From an uncultured Chloroflexota bacterium (GTDB taxonomy: Bacteria > Chloroflexota > Anaerolineae > Aggregatilineales > Phototrophicaceae), in contig CALJKV010000085.1 of assembly GCA_937974245.1 (NCBI GenBank), positions 3,517-67,516 on the forward strand: 64,000 nt of DNA. The letters are read 5' to 3'. Made by a program: the position numbers and the translations under genes. Below, in pieces: positions 33,098-42,595 of the stretch (positions within the stretch are counted from its first letter, which is position 1; the number at the start of each line of letters is the position of its first letter). The notes below the pieces were generated by a model. The model was not told the origin of the DNA. It made no database searches and was given only the letters and a program-made list of their open reading frames with translations.

Positions 33098-33971
33098 AAA
33101 GGCGCTCCACATTTGCTGATTGACGGAAATAGACAGCGATTACAGCCAGTGTGATTAGGAACAGCACCACTGCAATCGCACTCCCATACCCCATATTGTA
33201 TTTCTGGAACGACTCGTTATACATGAACATCGCCAGATTGTCCGATGAATGGAAAGGCCCGCCACGCGTCATCACATAGAGCACGTCGAAACTCTTGAGC
33301 GAGTTGATCACCGCCAGTGCGATTACGACAACGCTTGCCGGAGCCAGCAGGGGGATAATTACGCGCCGTACTCGCTGGGAATAGTTTGCTCCATCTATGT
33401 GTGCGGCCTCGATCAGTTCCTGCGGAATAGCGGTCAGACCTGCGAGAAAAATTACCATAGAAAGCGCGGTCTGCTGCCATGCCCATGCAATAATAACCCC
33501 TATCAGCGCATACTGGGGCTTTGCCAACCAGGCCAGCGCCAAATCGTCCAGGCCGACACCACGCAGCAGCGTATTGATGAGTCCCCAATTGGGCTGGTAG
33601 ATCCACAGCCAGATCTGGCCGATGACTGCGAGTGCCAGTGAAATTGGCAAATAGAAAAGCGACTTATAGAAGTTTGCGAAGACGCCACGCTCATACATCG
33701 CCAGCGCCAGTGTCAGGCCAGCTACTGTTGGTATAACGATAGCAGCAATTGTCCAGATGATAGTATTGCCCGCCGCATTGCTAAACAAAGGGTCGCGAAA
33801 CAACTTCTCGAAGTTCTTCAGCCCGACAAAGTTATAATCGACTGCAAAGCCATTCCAATCCGTAAGGCTGTAATAGAACGATGACAGCAGCGGGAATACC
33901 ACGAAAGCGAGATATACGGAGAGTGGGGGGATAAGAAACAGTGTCGCCCACCAGTACCGAGTTTTATTCAT
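33090..33971 (-). CDS. Sugar ABC transporter permease, MalF type
   Basis: 293 residues, six helices (LFLIPPLSVYLAFVVFPLLSSFYYSLTDWNG at the start). Coupling loop EAAHIDGANYSQRVRRVIIPLLAP with the EAA-x3-G-x9-I-x-LP pattern, followed by VMTRGGPFHSSDNLAMFMYNESF, a hallmark of MalF/UgpA-type subunits. Strong ribosome site (AGGAGGTCGCC). Lies between the binding protein and the MalG-type partner. Confidence 0.93.
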   Translation of the reverse strand: MNKTRYWWATLFLIPPLSVYLAFVVFPLLSSFYYSLTDWNGFAVDYNFVGLKNFEKLFRDPLFSNAAGNTIIWTIAAIVIPTVAGLTLALAMYERGVFANFYKSLFYLPISLALAVIGQIWLWIYQPNWGLINTLLRGVGLDDLALAWLAKPQYALIGVIIAWAWQQTALSMVIFLAGLTAIPQELIEAAHIDGANYSQRVRRVIIPLLAPASVVVIALAVINSLKSFDVLYVMTRGGPFHSSDNLAMFMYNESFQKYNMGYGSAIAVVLFLITLAVIAVYFRQSANVERLYD

Positions 33972-34109
33972 GGCGACCTCCTGAGAAAACTACATAGTAT
34001 AAGGACAGAAATTACTAGGTTTTACGCAGTTCGGATCTTTTTTCTCTTAGAGGCATGATTAGTTCCCTTACTGTGTAACTCTTGATTATAAATGGTTTGA
34101 ATAACGATG

Positions 34110-34134
34110 GGGGATGCATTTTCCGTGCATCCCC
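34110..34134 (-). promoter_or_regulatory. Stem-loop between sugar-binding protein and permease genes
   Basis: GGGGATGCA-(7)-TGCATCCCC, a nine-base-pair stem without a T-run in the 255-base gap after the binding-protein stop. As in other sugar ABC operons it probably slows decay of the upstream message so that the binding protein is in excess. Confidence 0.6.
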
Positions 34135-34226
34135 GCATAGAGAATGGGACTTGCTTTCAGCGCTTGTCAATCAAGGGTGATGCTTATTCTCGTAATTGCC
34201 GAGCGCGGGCTGGCTCTCATATCATC

Positions 34227-35489
34227 CTACTTGCCAAAGACATCAACCGCTACAGCTTCGGTTTCATCCAGGTAGGTGGCGTAGCCCGAAGGATCGTTCA
34301 TGAATTGGGCGAACATATTCAGACCACCTTCAGCCATGGGTGGGGTGGTTGATAGATCGTAACCGCTCAGGAATTGTACCTGAGCAAGGTAGTCACTGGC
34401 CTTCTTCATGACCGGGGTGTAGATGCTGGTGTCAACATTGCTCACCGCAGCCAGTGCACCCTGTCCGAGTGCCCAGGCCGCCTGTGATTCCGGCGTCAGC
34501 ATGTGCAGCAGCAGCGCCTTAGCGCCATCGGGATTGGCTGCTGAGGCCGGTACTGCCCAACCATCAACGGTGCCATGAGTCACCACAGGCAGCTCGGGAT
34601 TAATGACCGGGAAGGGGAAGAAGTCATAATCTTCGCCCGGTACCAGGCCGTTGCCATCCCAGTAACCCGTGATAAACGTGCCCATCAAAGTCATTGCTGC
34701 GTCGCCATTGGCGACCTGATCCGCTGCGTCTGTCCAGTCATAGGCATTGGCGTCGGGTACGAAATAGCCTGCATCAACCAGGCCTTTCCATGTTTCCATG
34801 GCGGTCATGACTTCGGGATCGTTATAGGCCGCTTCGCCCGCCATCAGGGCCTGACGATAGTCGGCGCCAGCAGTGTAGGAAACCATATAGTCAAACCAGA
34901 ATTGTGCCGGCCAGCGATTGAGTGAACCCAGCGCAATTGGCGCAACGCCCGCTGTTTTGAGAGTGTCGCACATGGCGATGAATTCGTCCCAGGTTGCGGG
35001 CATTTCGGTGATTCCTGCCGCTTCCATGACCTTAGGATTATAGAAGAATCCCACCACATGCACGTTCATGGGGATGTTATAGATTTCGCCATTATAGACT
35101 GCTGCTGGTTTCACACCAGCGGGAATGATGTCGTCCAGATTGTTTTCATTCCAGAAGTCGGTCAGCGGCATCAAGCGGTCAGCGTCCACCACGAATTGTG
35201 TACGCGCCCCGGCCCAATACGAGAAAAGGTCTGGCGGGTTATTGCCGGCGATGGTGACGAGAATCTGCGTTTTGAAATCCTCATGACCGGCGGAGTTATC
35301 AACGACCTTGTATTCGCCATTTGCGGCTTCAAACGACTGGAAGAGGGCAGACATTGTCTCCTGTCCCAGTGCACTGCTGTAGTAGTGCACGATACTGATA
35401 TCCTGCTGCTGTGCGGTGACCAGTGCGCTGCCAAGGAGCAGTATAATGAGGGCAAACGGTACAACGAACAAAAGCTTTCGGGTATTCAT
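34227..35489 (-). CDS. Sugar ABC transporter substrate-binding protein, family 1
   Basis: 420 residues from ATG 35489 (GAGGAGA upstream). Signal peptide MNTRKLLFVVPFALIILLLGSALVTAQ; no lipobox, unusual for a Gram-positive-type anchor. SBP_bac_1 features: VHYYSSALGQETMSALFQSFEAANG, PPDLFSYWAGARTQFVVDADRLMPLTDFW, YNIPMNVHVVGFFYNPKVMEAAGI, PATWDEFIAMCDTLKTAGVAPIALG. The family binds mono- and oligosaccharides; neighbouring enzymes suggest a sugar, sugar acid or polyol ligand. Confidence 0.93.
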   Translation of the reverse strand: MNTRKLLFVVPFALIILLLGSALVTAQQQDISIVHYYSSALGQETMSALFQSFEAANGEYKVVDNSAGHEDFKTQILVTIAGNNPPDLFSYWAGARTQFVVDADRLMPLTDFWNENNLDDIIPAGVKPAAVYNGEIYNIPMNVHVVGFFYNPKVMEAAGITEMPATWDEFIAMCDTLKTAGVAPIALGSLNRWPAQFWFDYMVSYTAGADYRQALMAGEAAYNDPEVMTAMETWKGLVDAGYFVPDANAYDWTDAADQVANGDAAMTLMGTFITGYWDGNGLVPGEDYDFFPFPVINPELPVVTHGTVDGWAVPASAANPDGAKALLLHMLTPESQAAWALGQGALAAVSNVDTSIYTPVMKKASDYLAQVQFLSGYDLSTTPPMAEGGLNMFAQFMNDPSGYATYLDETEAVAVDVFGK

Positions 35490-35606
35490 GGTTCTTCTCC
35501 TCAAAGTTCTCGTATTTCATTACTTAGCGAATCTGTCATATAATTTCTAACGAGACTGTTTTTGTGAATCCGCACCACCTCCTTTGTGATGTCGTCATAC
35601 AATCCC

Positions 35607-36380
35607 TTATTTTGCAACCCAACCACAATCGGCGAGTACATCCGTGCCTGTCATAAATGAGGCCTTATTGCTCGCCAGGAAATAGATCACTTCAGCAATT
35701 TCCATAGGATCTGCCCACCGCTTGAACGCCTGTTCAGCCTCTCGTATTCTTTTGAGTTCATCAAACGGGCGTCCGGTCTTGCGGGTCTCGATCTCGATAT
35801 CACCCCGCAGCATCGGCGTATCCACTGAGCCGGGGCTGATCGAGTTCACTCGAACGTTGTAGTCGGCTACTTCCCATGCCAGTGCGCGCGAAAACGCGAG
35901 GATCGCGCCCTTAGTAGCGCCATAAGTGGAATGGTCAATCTGCCCGACATGTGCGGAGACAGAAGCCATGTTTACAATTGCCCCGCTGCGCTTGGCCTTC
36001 ATCACCGGCAGGATATATTTACACATCAAGAATGTTCCGCCGACATTGATATTGAAGACCTGCTTGAAACGTCCATAGTCAATGTCCTCGACTGCCGCCA
36101 CCAGCACCACGCCAGCGTTGTTGACCAGCACATCACAGGTACCAAAGGCGTTCAAAGTCGCGGCAACGGTAGACCTTACAGCCGCTTCATCGGACACGTC
36201 GCAGACCAGGCCAATGCAGGCTGGGCCGCTCGCCTGGAGTTCATCCGCCAGTGTGATGACATCAGGTAGGACATCAACCAGAGCGACCCGATACCCTTTG
36301 CTGTGGAACAGCTTCGCTGTCGCCGCGCCGATACCACGGGCAGCCCCCGTAACCAGAACGACCCGTTGTGTTTCGCTCAT
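35607..36380 (-). CDS. Short-chain dehydrogenase/reductase (SDR)
   Basis: 257 residues from ATG 36380, which sits eight bases from GGAGGG; the ATG at 36386 is too close. Classical SDR: cofactor loop VTGAARGIGAA, acidic D at the end of beta-2 (VALVDVLPD) favouring NAD, NNAG, catalytic Ser in NMASVSAHVG, YGATK (Tyr/Lys) and SPGSVDTPM. Oxidises or reduces a secondary alcohol or carbonyl. In this operon a sugar or polyol step is likely, substrate not defined. Confidence 0.92.
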   Translation of the reverse strand: MSETQRVVLVTGAARGIGAATAKLFHSKGYRVALVDVLPDVITLADELQASGPACIGLVCDVSDEAAVRSTVAATLNAFGTCDVLVNNAGVVLVAAVEDIDYGRFKQVFNINVGGTFLMCKYILPVMKAKRSGAIVNMASVSAHVGQIDHSTYGATKGAILAFSRALAWEVADYNVRVNSISPGSVDTPMLRGDIEIETRKTGRPFDELKRIREAEQAFKRWADPMEIAEVIYFLASNKASFMTGTDVLADCGWVAK

Positions 36381-36397
36381 GTGCATATCCCTCCAAA

Positions 36398-37189
36398 CTA
36401 AACCGTGAGACCTATGATCTGGCGTGCCTGCATGCTGGTCGCTATCGGGCGACCCATTGAGCGAGCGATGTTGGCGGCAGCGGCGACAAGTTCATGAGTG
36501 GCCGCAACTTTGCCACTGAGATCATAGGGATAGTCTTCTGTTCCGATACGCACATGGTCGCCTATTGCAATTGCCGCGGTGACGATTTCCATCTGTTCTT
36601 TTCCCATAATGCTGACATTCAGCACTGTATTAGCGGGCATGTACTTGCGGCGATACAGATATTCCTCGACTGTGGGGGGGGACCACTGTCCCCCAGGCCA
36701 TCCATAGAATGTTGTGGCGAAATAGGGTGGTTCGAGCAGCCCTTGCTGGATTAGCCAGTTCATATTCCAGATTGAACCGGTATTCCACACTTCGAGCTCT
36801 GGCTTAACGCCGTATTGTTTGCAAAGACGCATATACTCGGCCAGTTCCTCGCGCGGGTGCAGTTTGTGTACATCGAGCCCGGTGAAAGCTTCATCATGAT
36901 GGCTGATAATAATTGACATCATGTCCGCCCGGTTTTCAAAGACAACCATGCGCTCTGGGATCGGAAGGCTGGACATGCCGCACTGCAAGATTAAATCACT
37001 GCATTGGGCACGGTGCTGTTTAATCACTTCAACCCAGTTGCCTTCTGCATGTGTGTGGATGATTGTGGCTCCTGCTTCCATGCAGCGCAGCGATTCCAGG
37101 GTTATTTCCTCTGGTGTCTTAGGATAGGTCACTTCATTGGGAGCCAACCAGCAAATATTGGCAGTTGCTGTAATAATTAAGGGTTCCAT
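36398..37189 (-). CDS. BKACE-family beta-keto acid cleavage enzyme (DUF849)
   Basis: 263 residues. Metal-binding IIHTHAEGN (HxH), early TATANICWLAPNE and GWPGGQWSPPTVEEYL. Later EIVTAAIAIGDHVRIGTEDYPYDLSGKVAATHELV matches the conserved RIGxED region of the family. BKACE enzymes condense a beta-keto acid with acetyl-CoA and split it to acetoacetate and a new CoA ester, as Kce does in lysine fermentation. Slightly short (~263 against ~275-310). It suggests that the pathway yields a beta-keto acid intermediate. Confidence 0.85.
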   Translation of the reverse strand: MEPLIITATANICWLAPNEVTYPKTPEEITLESLRCMEAGATIIHTHAEGNWVEVIKQHRAQCSDLILQCGMSSLPIPERMVVFENRADMMSIIISHHDEAFTGLDVHKLHPREELAEYMRLCKQYGVKPELEVWNTGSIWNMNWLIQQGLLEPPYFATTFYGWPGGQWSPPTVEEYLYRRKYMPANTVLNVSIMGKEQMEIVTAAIAIGDHVRIGTEDYPYDLSGKVAATHELVAAAANIARSMGRPIATSMQARQIIGLTV

Positions 37190-37249
37190 CAGTGTTCCTG
37201 CCTCATATGATCTAAAATGGGTTGGTACGGTACTGCCAGCGGTACAGTT

Positions 37250-38278
37250 TCACGGTTTCAACGATACCCGCTGGTTGGTTTGGGCGGATTCATAGGCTTT
37301 CTCAATAACCAGCAAGGCATAGTGTGCATCTACCGGGTCTACTTTCGGAATTGATCCATCCCAGACTACCTGGATGAAGCTCTTGGTTTCTTCAACAATA
37401 GAATTGAGTTTCCATCCTTGTGGATCATACGGAACTGGCAATGGTGTCCCAGCATAATCATTTGTTCCGCGAAAGAGTATTGCTACAGGGTTGGCGATAT
37501 GGTCAATGATGATTGCTCCTGTCGTGCCATAGATTTCCAGGCGTTCTGTCCAGGGGCTTTCAGCAGTAAACGTGAATTGCGAAAGAAATTCTGCGCCATT
37601 AGCCAGCTTACCCAGTACAACAGCATTATCTTCAACTTCGCTGGCATCAATCATTTGTGAGTGGAAAGCCTGCAAATACAGGACGTCACCGAACAGCCAC
37701 TTCAGGAGATAAAAGGTGTGAGGCGCAGCGTCGATTAGAACCCCCCCGCCTGAACCGGTTTTTGTGGCCTTCCAGGGATGTGGATTTTTTAGACGTTCGA
37801 CTTCACTCCCGGCAATCAGTGTCCTGACGTGGTAAATGTCACCTAGTGCGCCTTCCCGCAGCAGTTTCTCGGTTTCCAGATAAGCTGTAACAAAGCGCGT
37901 ATTTTCCGCGACGGAAAATATCACACCCATTTCGCGTGCTTTTTCGATCAGCTCCCAGCCTTGTGCCGGATCAATTGTCAGCGGTTTTTCCAGAAAGACA
38001 TGTTTGCCTTTTTGCAGGGCAGCCATCGCGACAGAATAATGCAGGTTGTGAGGCAGAATGATGTCAACCAGATCAATAGCGGCTTCATCCAGGAGTTGCT
38101 GATAATCGGTATAAACCGCCGCACCAAAACGTTCAGCTACCTTACGCGCCTTGGCCTCATCAATATCACAGACGGCAGCCACATCCGCAATCTGATGCAT
38201 GGCTGCGGCACCTTCAAGATGACCATCTGAAATAATGCCCAGCCCGATGATGCCTATTTGTAGCTTCTCTCGCTGCAT
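37250..38278 (-). CDS. Gfo/Idh/MocA-family oxidoreductase
   Basis: 342 residues. N-terminal Rossmann fold IGIIGLGIISDGHLEG, VCDIDEAKARKVAERFG, catalytic-loop EKP (FLEKPLTIDPAQ), and a C-terminal beta-sheet domain with GGVLIDAAPHTFYLLKWLFGD. NAD(P)-dependent oxidation of a sugar, inositol or sugar acid is usual. AGGAG precedes the ATG. It is the second such enzyme in the operon; the two resemble each other (DLVDIILPHNLHYSVA / DLVDILLPHHLHYQAT) and may be ancient duplicates with different substrates. Confidence 0.92.
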   Translation of the reverse strand: MQREKLQIGIIGLGIISDGHLEGAAAMHQIADVAAVCDIDEAKARKVAERFGAAVYTDYQQLLDEAAIDLVDIILPHNLHYSVAMAALQKGKHVFLEKPLTIDPAQGWELIEKAREMGVIFSVAENTRFVTAYLETEKLLREGALGDIYHVRTLIAGSEVERLKNPHPWKATKTGSGGGVLIDAAPHTFYLLKWLFGDVLYLQAFHSQMIDASEVEDNAVVLGKLANGAEFLSQFTFTAESPWTERLEIYGTTGAIIIDHIANPVAILFRGTNDYAGTPLPVPYDPQGWKLNSIVEETKSFIQVVWDGSIPKVDPVDAHYALLVIEKAYESAQTNQRVSLKP

Positions 38279-38297
38279 TGACGCTCTGCTCCTGTTT

Positions 38298-39434
38298 CTA
38301 GTGAGTAATCCGACGGATTGTCGTGGGAAGATGCGTTAGCTGCCTGTATCCGTTTTCTGTGATCGTGTAGGTTTCTTCGTCGCCGATCAGTTCTCCAGTT
38401 TCATGTAGGGCGTACATCTCCAGGTTGAGTACCATACCCGGCTGAAAGATGACTTCGCTGTTCTTTTCATATATCCACATCTCTTCAACCTGCATCCCAA
38501 TCGTGTGGCCGATATTGGGAATGAAGGGGTTGAGCTTGTGCCGGTCATAGAATTGCATCGCCTTCTGGTAAACTGCACCAAAGGTCACGCCCGGCATAAG
38601 CGATGATGCTGTTTCGTTGAGGATGTCGCACATGGTTTCGTGCAGCGCGGTGATACCGGCGGGAACTTCACTGGTATACATCAGGCGGCGGTTATCGGAA
38701 TAATAGCCTTCAACAATTGCCCCCAGGTCCAGCGTGACCAGTTTGCCGCGCTGTAATTCCTCATCAATTTCGACTTCCGGGTTGGATGCGCCGAAGGAAA
38801 TGGTGATATGACTGATCCCCGATGCGCCGTGCTTTAGCATCCCGGTTCTTGCGGCCTGCATCAGTGCCGGGCGCCGCATTCCAAGGTGTACCGTGTCCAT
38901 CAATTCTGAAACGGTTTGCTCAACGACATTGATACTCTTTTCCAGCAGGGAGACTTCCGCAGAGGATTTGATCGCCCGTAGCTGCATCATCAGATCATCC
39001 GCCAGCGTGATTTGTTTTGGGCTGATGATGCCATCAAGCAACCTGAGAACAGCATAGGGTGTGCTGGATTCGATTCCGAGGCGCATTCCTGACTGTAAGT
39101 AAGTCTGAACACTGCGTTTCAGGGTTGATTGTGCGCCGCTGATATCGGCATACGTTAAAACTTCATCTGCACCATATTTGACTCCGCTTACTGCGCCGCC
39201 CCAGCACATGAGGGTGACTGTGCCGGTATGGGTGATAAAAGCAAAGAAGGGGAGTACATTCCGCAGGCCATATAGAATCGGGTTGCCACTGCTGAATAGC
39301 CCCGGGAAGCCCGTTGTATAAAAGACATGCTCTGGTGAAGTCAGCAACAAGGCATCAATACCCTGGTCATGCATCAATGTGACTAATCGCTGTTTATTGA
39401 ATCCTAGAGGCAGGAAACTCGGTTGTATCGTCAT
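38298..39434 (-). CDS. M24-family metallopeptidase-like protein (Xaa-Pro peptidase/creatinase fold)
   Basis: 378 residues. An N-terminal creatinase-type domain (~1-150, LMHDQGIDALLLTSPEHVFYTTGF) precedes the pita-bread domain with all five metal ligands visible: Asp in TLDLGAIVEG, Asp in YYSDNRR, His in NIGHTIGM, Glu in LNLEMYAL, Glu in GDEETYTI. It could be a proline dipeptidase or a C-N hydrolase of creatinase type; its place in a sugar operon is odd. It overlaps the IlvD-type gene by four bases (ATGA), so the two are co-translated. Confidence 0.88.
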   Translation of the reverse strand: MTIQPSFLPLGFNKQRLVTLMHDQGIDALLLTSPEHVFYTTGFPGLFSSGNPILYGLRNVLPFFAFITHTGTVTLMCWGGAVSGVKYGADEVLTYADISGAQSTLKRSVQTYLQSGMRLGIESSTPYAVLRLLDGIISPKQITLADDLMMQLRAIKSSAEVSLLEKSINVVEQTVSELMDTVHLGMRRPALMQAARTGMLKHGASGISHITISFGASNPEVEIDEELQRGKLVTLDLGAIVEGYYSDNRRLMYTSEVPAGITALHETMCDILNETASSLMPGVTFGAVYQKAMQFYDRHKLNPFIPNIGHTIGMQVEEMWIYEKNSEVIFQPGMVLNLEMYALHETGELIGDEETYTITENGYRQLTHLPTTIRRITH

Positions 39435-41158
39435 AAATTTACCTTTCGGCTGTCAGATTGCAGGTCCTCATGCTGGAGGAAGTCGAAATCGCAGCCTAGG
39501 TGTGCCTGTTGGATGTGATTGTGGTATAGCCATTCGTAACCCCTTTGTGAAGTCGAGGACGTTTTTTGAACAGCCTCCATCCGACGATTCTGTAATTCAG
39601 TGTCGGCAACCAGCAGGTTGAGCTTTCGCGCCTGCACATCCAACTCAATCATGTCCCCATCACGGACAAGGCCGAGCGTTCCACCAACCGCTGCTTCCGG
39701 GGAGATGTGCAGGACAATCGTGCCAAATGCTGTTCCACTCATCCGGGCATCTGAAATGCGCACCATGTCTCTCACATCTTTGAGCTTTGCAGGTATTGGA
39801 AAGCTGCCCGCTTCTGGCATTCCTGGGCCGCCTACCGGCCCGGCATTTTGCAATACCAGAATGTCATCTGGCGTTACCTCAAGGTCAGGCGAGTCAATGC
39901 GTGCATTCAGATCAGCTAAAGATTTAAACACAACCGCACGTCCTGTTTTGCACAGGAGGTCAGGATTGGCTGCGGAGCGCTTAATGAGTGCTCCATCCGG
40001 CGCGAGATTGCCGTATAAGACCACCTGAGAGCCGTGTGGTTGATAGGGGTTATCTGAGGGGCGAATGACATCCTGCCATTCCGGGAAACTGTAAGGCACA
40101 TCCAGGATTTCACCCAGTGTCTGACCAGAAATGGTGAGTGCGTTGAGATCGAGTCTGGATTTCAGTTCCTGTAATACGATATGCATACCTCCGGCGCGAT
40201 GGAAATCTTCCATATAGGCGCTACCAGAGGGTTTCAGGTTGACAAGAACCGGCGTATCCTCGCTGACCGCGTCCAATTGGGAGAGCGTAAGGCGTATACC
40301 AAGCCGACCCGCAATTGCTGTCAAATGGATAATGGCGTTGGTGGAGCCGCCTAGAGCCTGTAATACGCGCAGCGCGTTTGTAAATGCTGCTGGCGTCAGG
40401 ATACGATCTGGGGTCGGGCCACTGCTGACCAGATGAACAGCCTGTTTGCCGCTCTCCTCCGCGTGGCGCAGACGGTCAGCATGAACGGCGGGGATGCTCG
40501 CACCGCCGGGCAGCATCAGGCCCAGTGTTTCGATTAGACAGGCCATTGTGCTGGCAGTGCCCATCACCGCGCATGTGCCCGCTGTTACCGCCAGATTGTT
40601 TTCAACCTCATGGATGGTATCGGCATCAATTTCGCCGCGCCGGTATGCACCCCAAAAGCGCCGGCAGTCGGTACAGGCCCCCAGTCGTTCTCCCTTGAAG
40701 GAACCGGTCAGCATTGGCCCGGCGGCCACAATGATCGCAGGTACACCTGCGCTGGCCGCTCCCATCAGCAGGGCGGGAAGGGTTTTGTCGCAGCCGCCCA
40801 TGAGCACGACTGCATCCAGTGGTTGCGCCTTGATCATGACTTCAACATCCATCGCCATGAGGTTGCGCATCATCATGCTGGTGGGTGAGAGGAAGACCTC
40901 CCCCAGCGAAATAGTCGGGAATTCGAGTGGCAGCCCGCCCTCCTGCCAGACCCCGCGTTTAACCGCTTCGGCCAGCTCGCGGAAACCCCGGTGGCAGTTG
41001 TTCAACTCGCTGTAGGTATTGATGATGCCAACGATGGGCTTGTCAAGCGCTTCATCACTGAACCCCATAGAACGGGCGAAGGAGCGCCGTAAATACAGTG
41101 AAAACTCACTATCACTGTATTGTGTCAAACGGTTGGCAAGACCTTTGTGATCGCGCAT
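39431..41158 (-). CDS. IlvD/EDD-family dehydratase, sugar-acid type
   Basis: 575 residues. Iron-sulfur Cys are in MGGCDKTLPA, GACTDCRRFW and AGTCAVMGTASTM. GACTDCRR is typical of pentonate/arabonate dehydratases rather than amino-acid IlvD. GGSTNAIIHLTAIAGR, NAGPVGGPGMPE and SDARMSGTAFGTIVLH are also conserved. It removes water from an aldonic acid to give a 2-keto-3-deoxy acid. With the neighbouring aldehyde dehydrogenase this resembles a non-phosphorylative (Weimberg-like) route. The N-terminus is preceded by a weak ribosome site, six bases after the ALDH stop. Confidence 0.92.
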   Translation of the reverse strand: MRDHKGLANRLTQYSDSEFSLYLRRSFARSMGFSDEALDKPIVGIINTYSELNNCHRGFRELAEAVKRGVWQEGGLPLEFPTISLGEVFLSPTSMMMRNLMAMDVEVMIKAQPLDAVVLMGGCDKTLPALLMGAASAGVPAIIVAAGPMLTGSFKGERLGACTDCRRFWGAYRRGEIDADTIHEVENNLAVTAGTCAVMGTASTMACLIETLGLMLPGGASIPAVHADRLRHAEESGKQAVHLVSSGPTPDRILTPAAFTNALRVLQALGGSTNAIIHLTAIAGRLGIRLTLSQLDAVSEDTPVLVNLKPSGSAYMEDFHRAGGMHIVLQELKSRLDLNALTISGQTLGEILDVPYSFPEWQDVIRPSDNPYQPHGSQVVLYGNLAPDGALIKRSAANPDLLCKTGRAVVFKSLADLNARIDSPDLEVTPDDILVLQNAGPVGGPGMPEAGSFPIPAKLKDVRDMVRISDARMSGTAFGTIVLHISPEAAVGGTLGLVRDGDMIELDVQARKLNLLVADTELQNRRMEAVQKTSSTSQRGYEWLYHNHIQQAHLGCDFDFLQHEDLQSDSRKVNL

Positions 41159-41164
41159 CGCGCT

Positions 41165-42595
41165 TTATAACCCCATTGAAACGAACTTGGGCACCATATA
41201 CTCGTACAGGCCTTCCTGCGAGCCTTCGCTGCCGAAACCACTTTCTTTGATGCCACCAAAGGGTGCTTCAGCTGTTGCCGGGACGAGGTCGTTGACACCG
41301 ACGATGCCAAACTTCAGCCCTTCGTAGACACGTACCGCCCGCGAAAAGTCATTGGTCAAGGCATAGCCCGCCAGCCCAAAAGGTGTGTCATTTGCCATCC
41401 GCAATCCATCTTCCAACCGGTCAAACGGGCTTACAGCCATAACCGGGCCGAAGACTTCATCACAACTGATGCGCATTAATGGGGATACATTAGTCAGCAG
41501 TGTGGGTTGGTAGAAGTAGCCATCAAGTAGGTTCGTCGGACGACTCCCCCCGGTCACAGCGGTTGCGCCTTTAGCGATAGCGTCACCCACAAAGCTCTCA
41601 ACACGTTCGCGGCCTGCTGCGGTAACCAACGGTCCGGTGGTGATACCTACTTGTAGACCATTACCGATGGTTAACTGTCCAATTTTTTCGCGAGATGCCT
41701 CTATGAAATCGTTGAAAATCGAACGCTGGATATAGAATCGTGTTGGGGAAATGCAAACCTGCCCGGCATTGCGGAACTTGGCTGCTGTTGCCTGTTCCGC
41801 GGCTTTTTCCACGTCAAAATCGTCAAAAACCAATACCGGTGCGCTACCGCCAAGCTCAAGGGACAGTTTCTTAATACGGTCTGCTGCCCCGCGCATGAGA
41901 ATCTGCCCAACACGCTGCGAACCGGTAAAGCTGATCTTATTTACCAGAGGGCTTTGCAGGAATGCCTGTCCGATTTCAGCAGGCTTACCGTTCACGAGGT
42001 TGATGACACCTGGCGGTATTCCAGCTTCGACCATAATGTTAACCAGTGCCATAGCACTCATAGGGGTGAGTTCACTGGGCCGTCCTACGACGGTACAACC
42101 CGCCGCCAAGGCGCCAGACCATTTGCGCGCAGGCAGGTAAGCAGGAAAGTTCCAAGCTGTGATGGTGGCGACCACGCCAACCGGATCATGAATAACCAGC
42201 AGGCGTTTATTGGTTTTGCGTGCCGGGATTGTCCGACCATAGGCACGTTTCCCTTCTTCCGCAAACCATTCGAAAAGGTCAGCAGCTGCACCCCATTCGC
42301 CGCGTGATTCGGCGAGAGGTTTGCCACATTCGCGGGTCATAATCGGTGCAAGCTGATCCAGCCTGTCACGGATCAGATTAGCAACCCGCAGCAGGACGAC
42401 AGAGCGCTCATAAGTCGTGAGCGCCGCCCATTCAGGTTGAGCTTGTGACGCTGCGTCAATGGCTGCTTCGGCGTCGGTCTCATCACCAAACGGTACAGTA
42501 GCGATCACGTTCCCGGTAGCGGGATTAACGACATCCCATGTGCCGCCTTGTCGTGCGTCTACCCAATGACCATTAATCAGCATCTGATATTTCAC
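41165..42595 (-). CDS. NAD(P)-dependent aldehyde dehydrogenase
   Basis: 476 residues starting at GTG 42595, whose G is shared with the stop of the upstream gene (TAGTG). ALDH fold: AWNFPAYLPARKWSGALAAGC, GSQRVGQILM, catalytic Glu in LELGGSAPVLVF, Cys in NAGQVCISPTRFY, EVFGPVMAV, GIVGVNDLVPATAEAPFGGIKESGFG. The closest groups are succinate-semialdehyde and alpha-ketoglutarate-semialdehyde dehydrogenases, which would fit a pathway running through a 2-keto-3-deoxy acid. The exact substrate is inferred. Confidence 0.93.
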   Translation of the reverse strand: MKYQMLINGHWVDARQGGTWDVVNPATGNVIATVPFGDETDAEAAIDAASQAQPEWAALTTYERSVVLLRVANLIRDRLDQLAPIMTRECGKPLAESRGEWGAAADLFEWFAEEGKRAYGRTIPARKTNKRLLVIHDPVGVVATITAWNFPAYLPARKWSGALAAGCTVVGRPSELTPMSAMALVNIMVEAGIPPGVINLVNGKPAEIGQAFLQSPLVNKISFTGSQRVGQILMRGAADRIKKLSLELGGSAPVLVFDDFDVEKAAEQATAAKFRNAGQVCISPTRFYIQRSIFNDFIEASREKIGQLTIGNGLQVGITTGPLVTAAGRERVESFVGDAIAKGATAVTGGSRPTNLLDGYFYQPTLLTNVSPLMRISCDEVFGPVMAVSPFDRLEDGLRMANDTPFGLAGYALTNDFSRAVRVYEGLKFGIVGVNDLVPATAEAPFGGIKESGFGSEGSQEGLYEYMVPKFVSMGL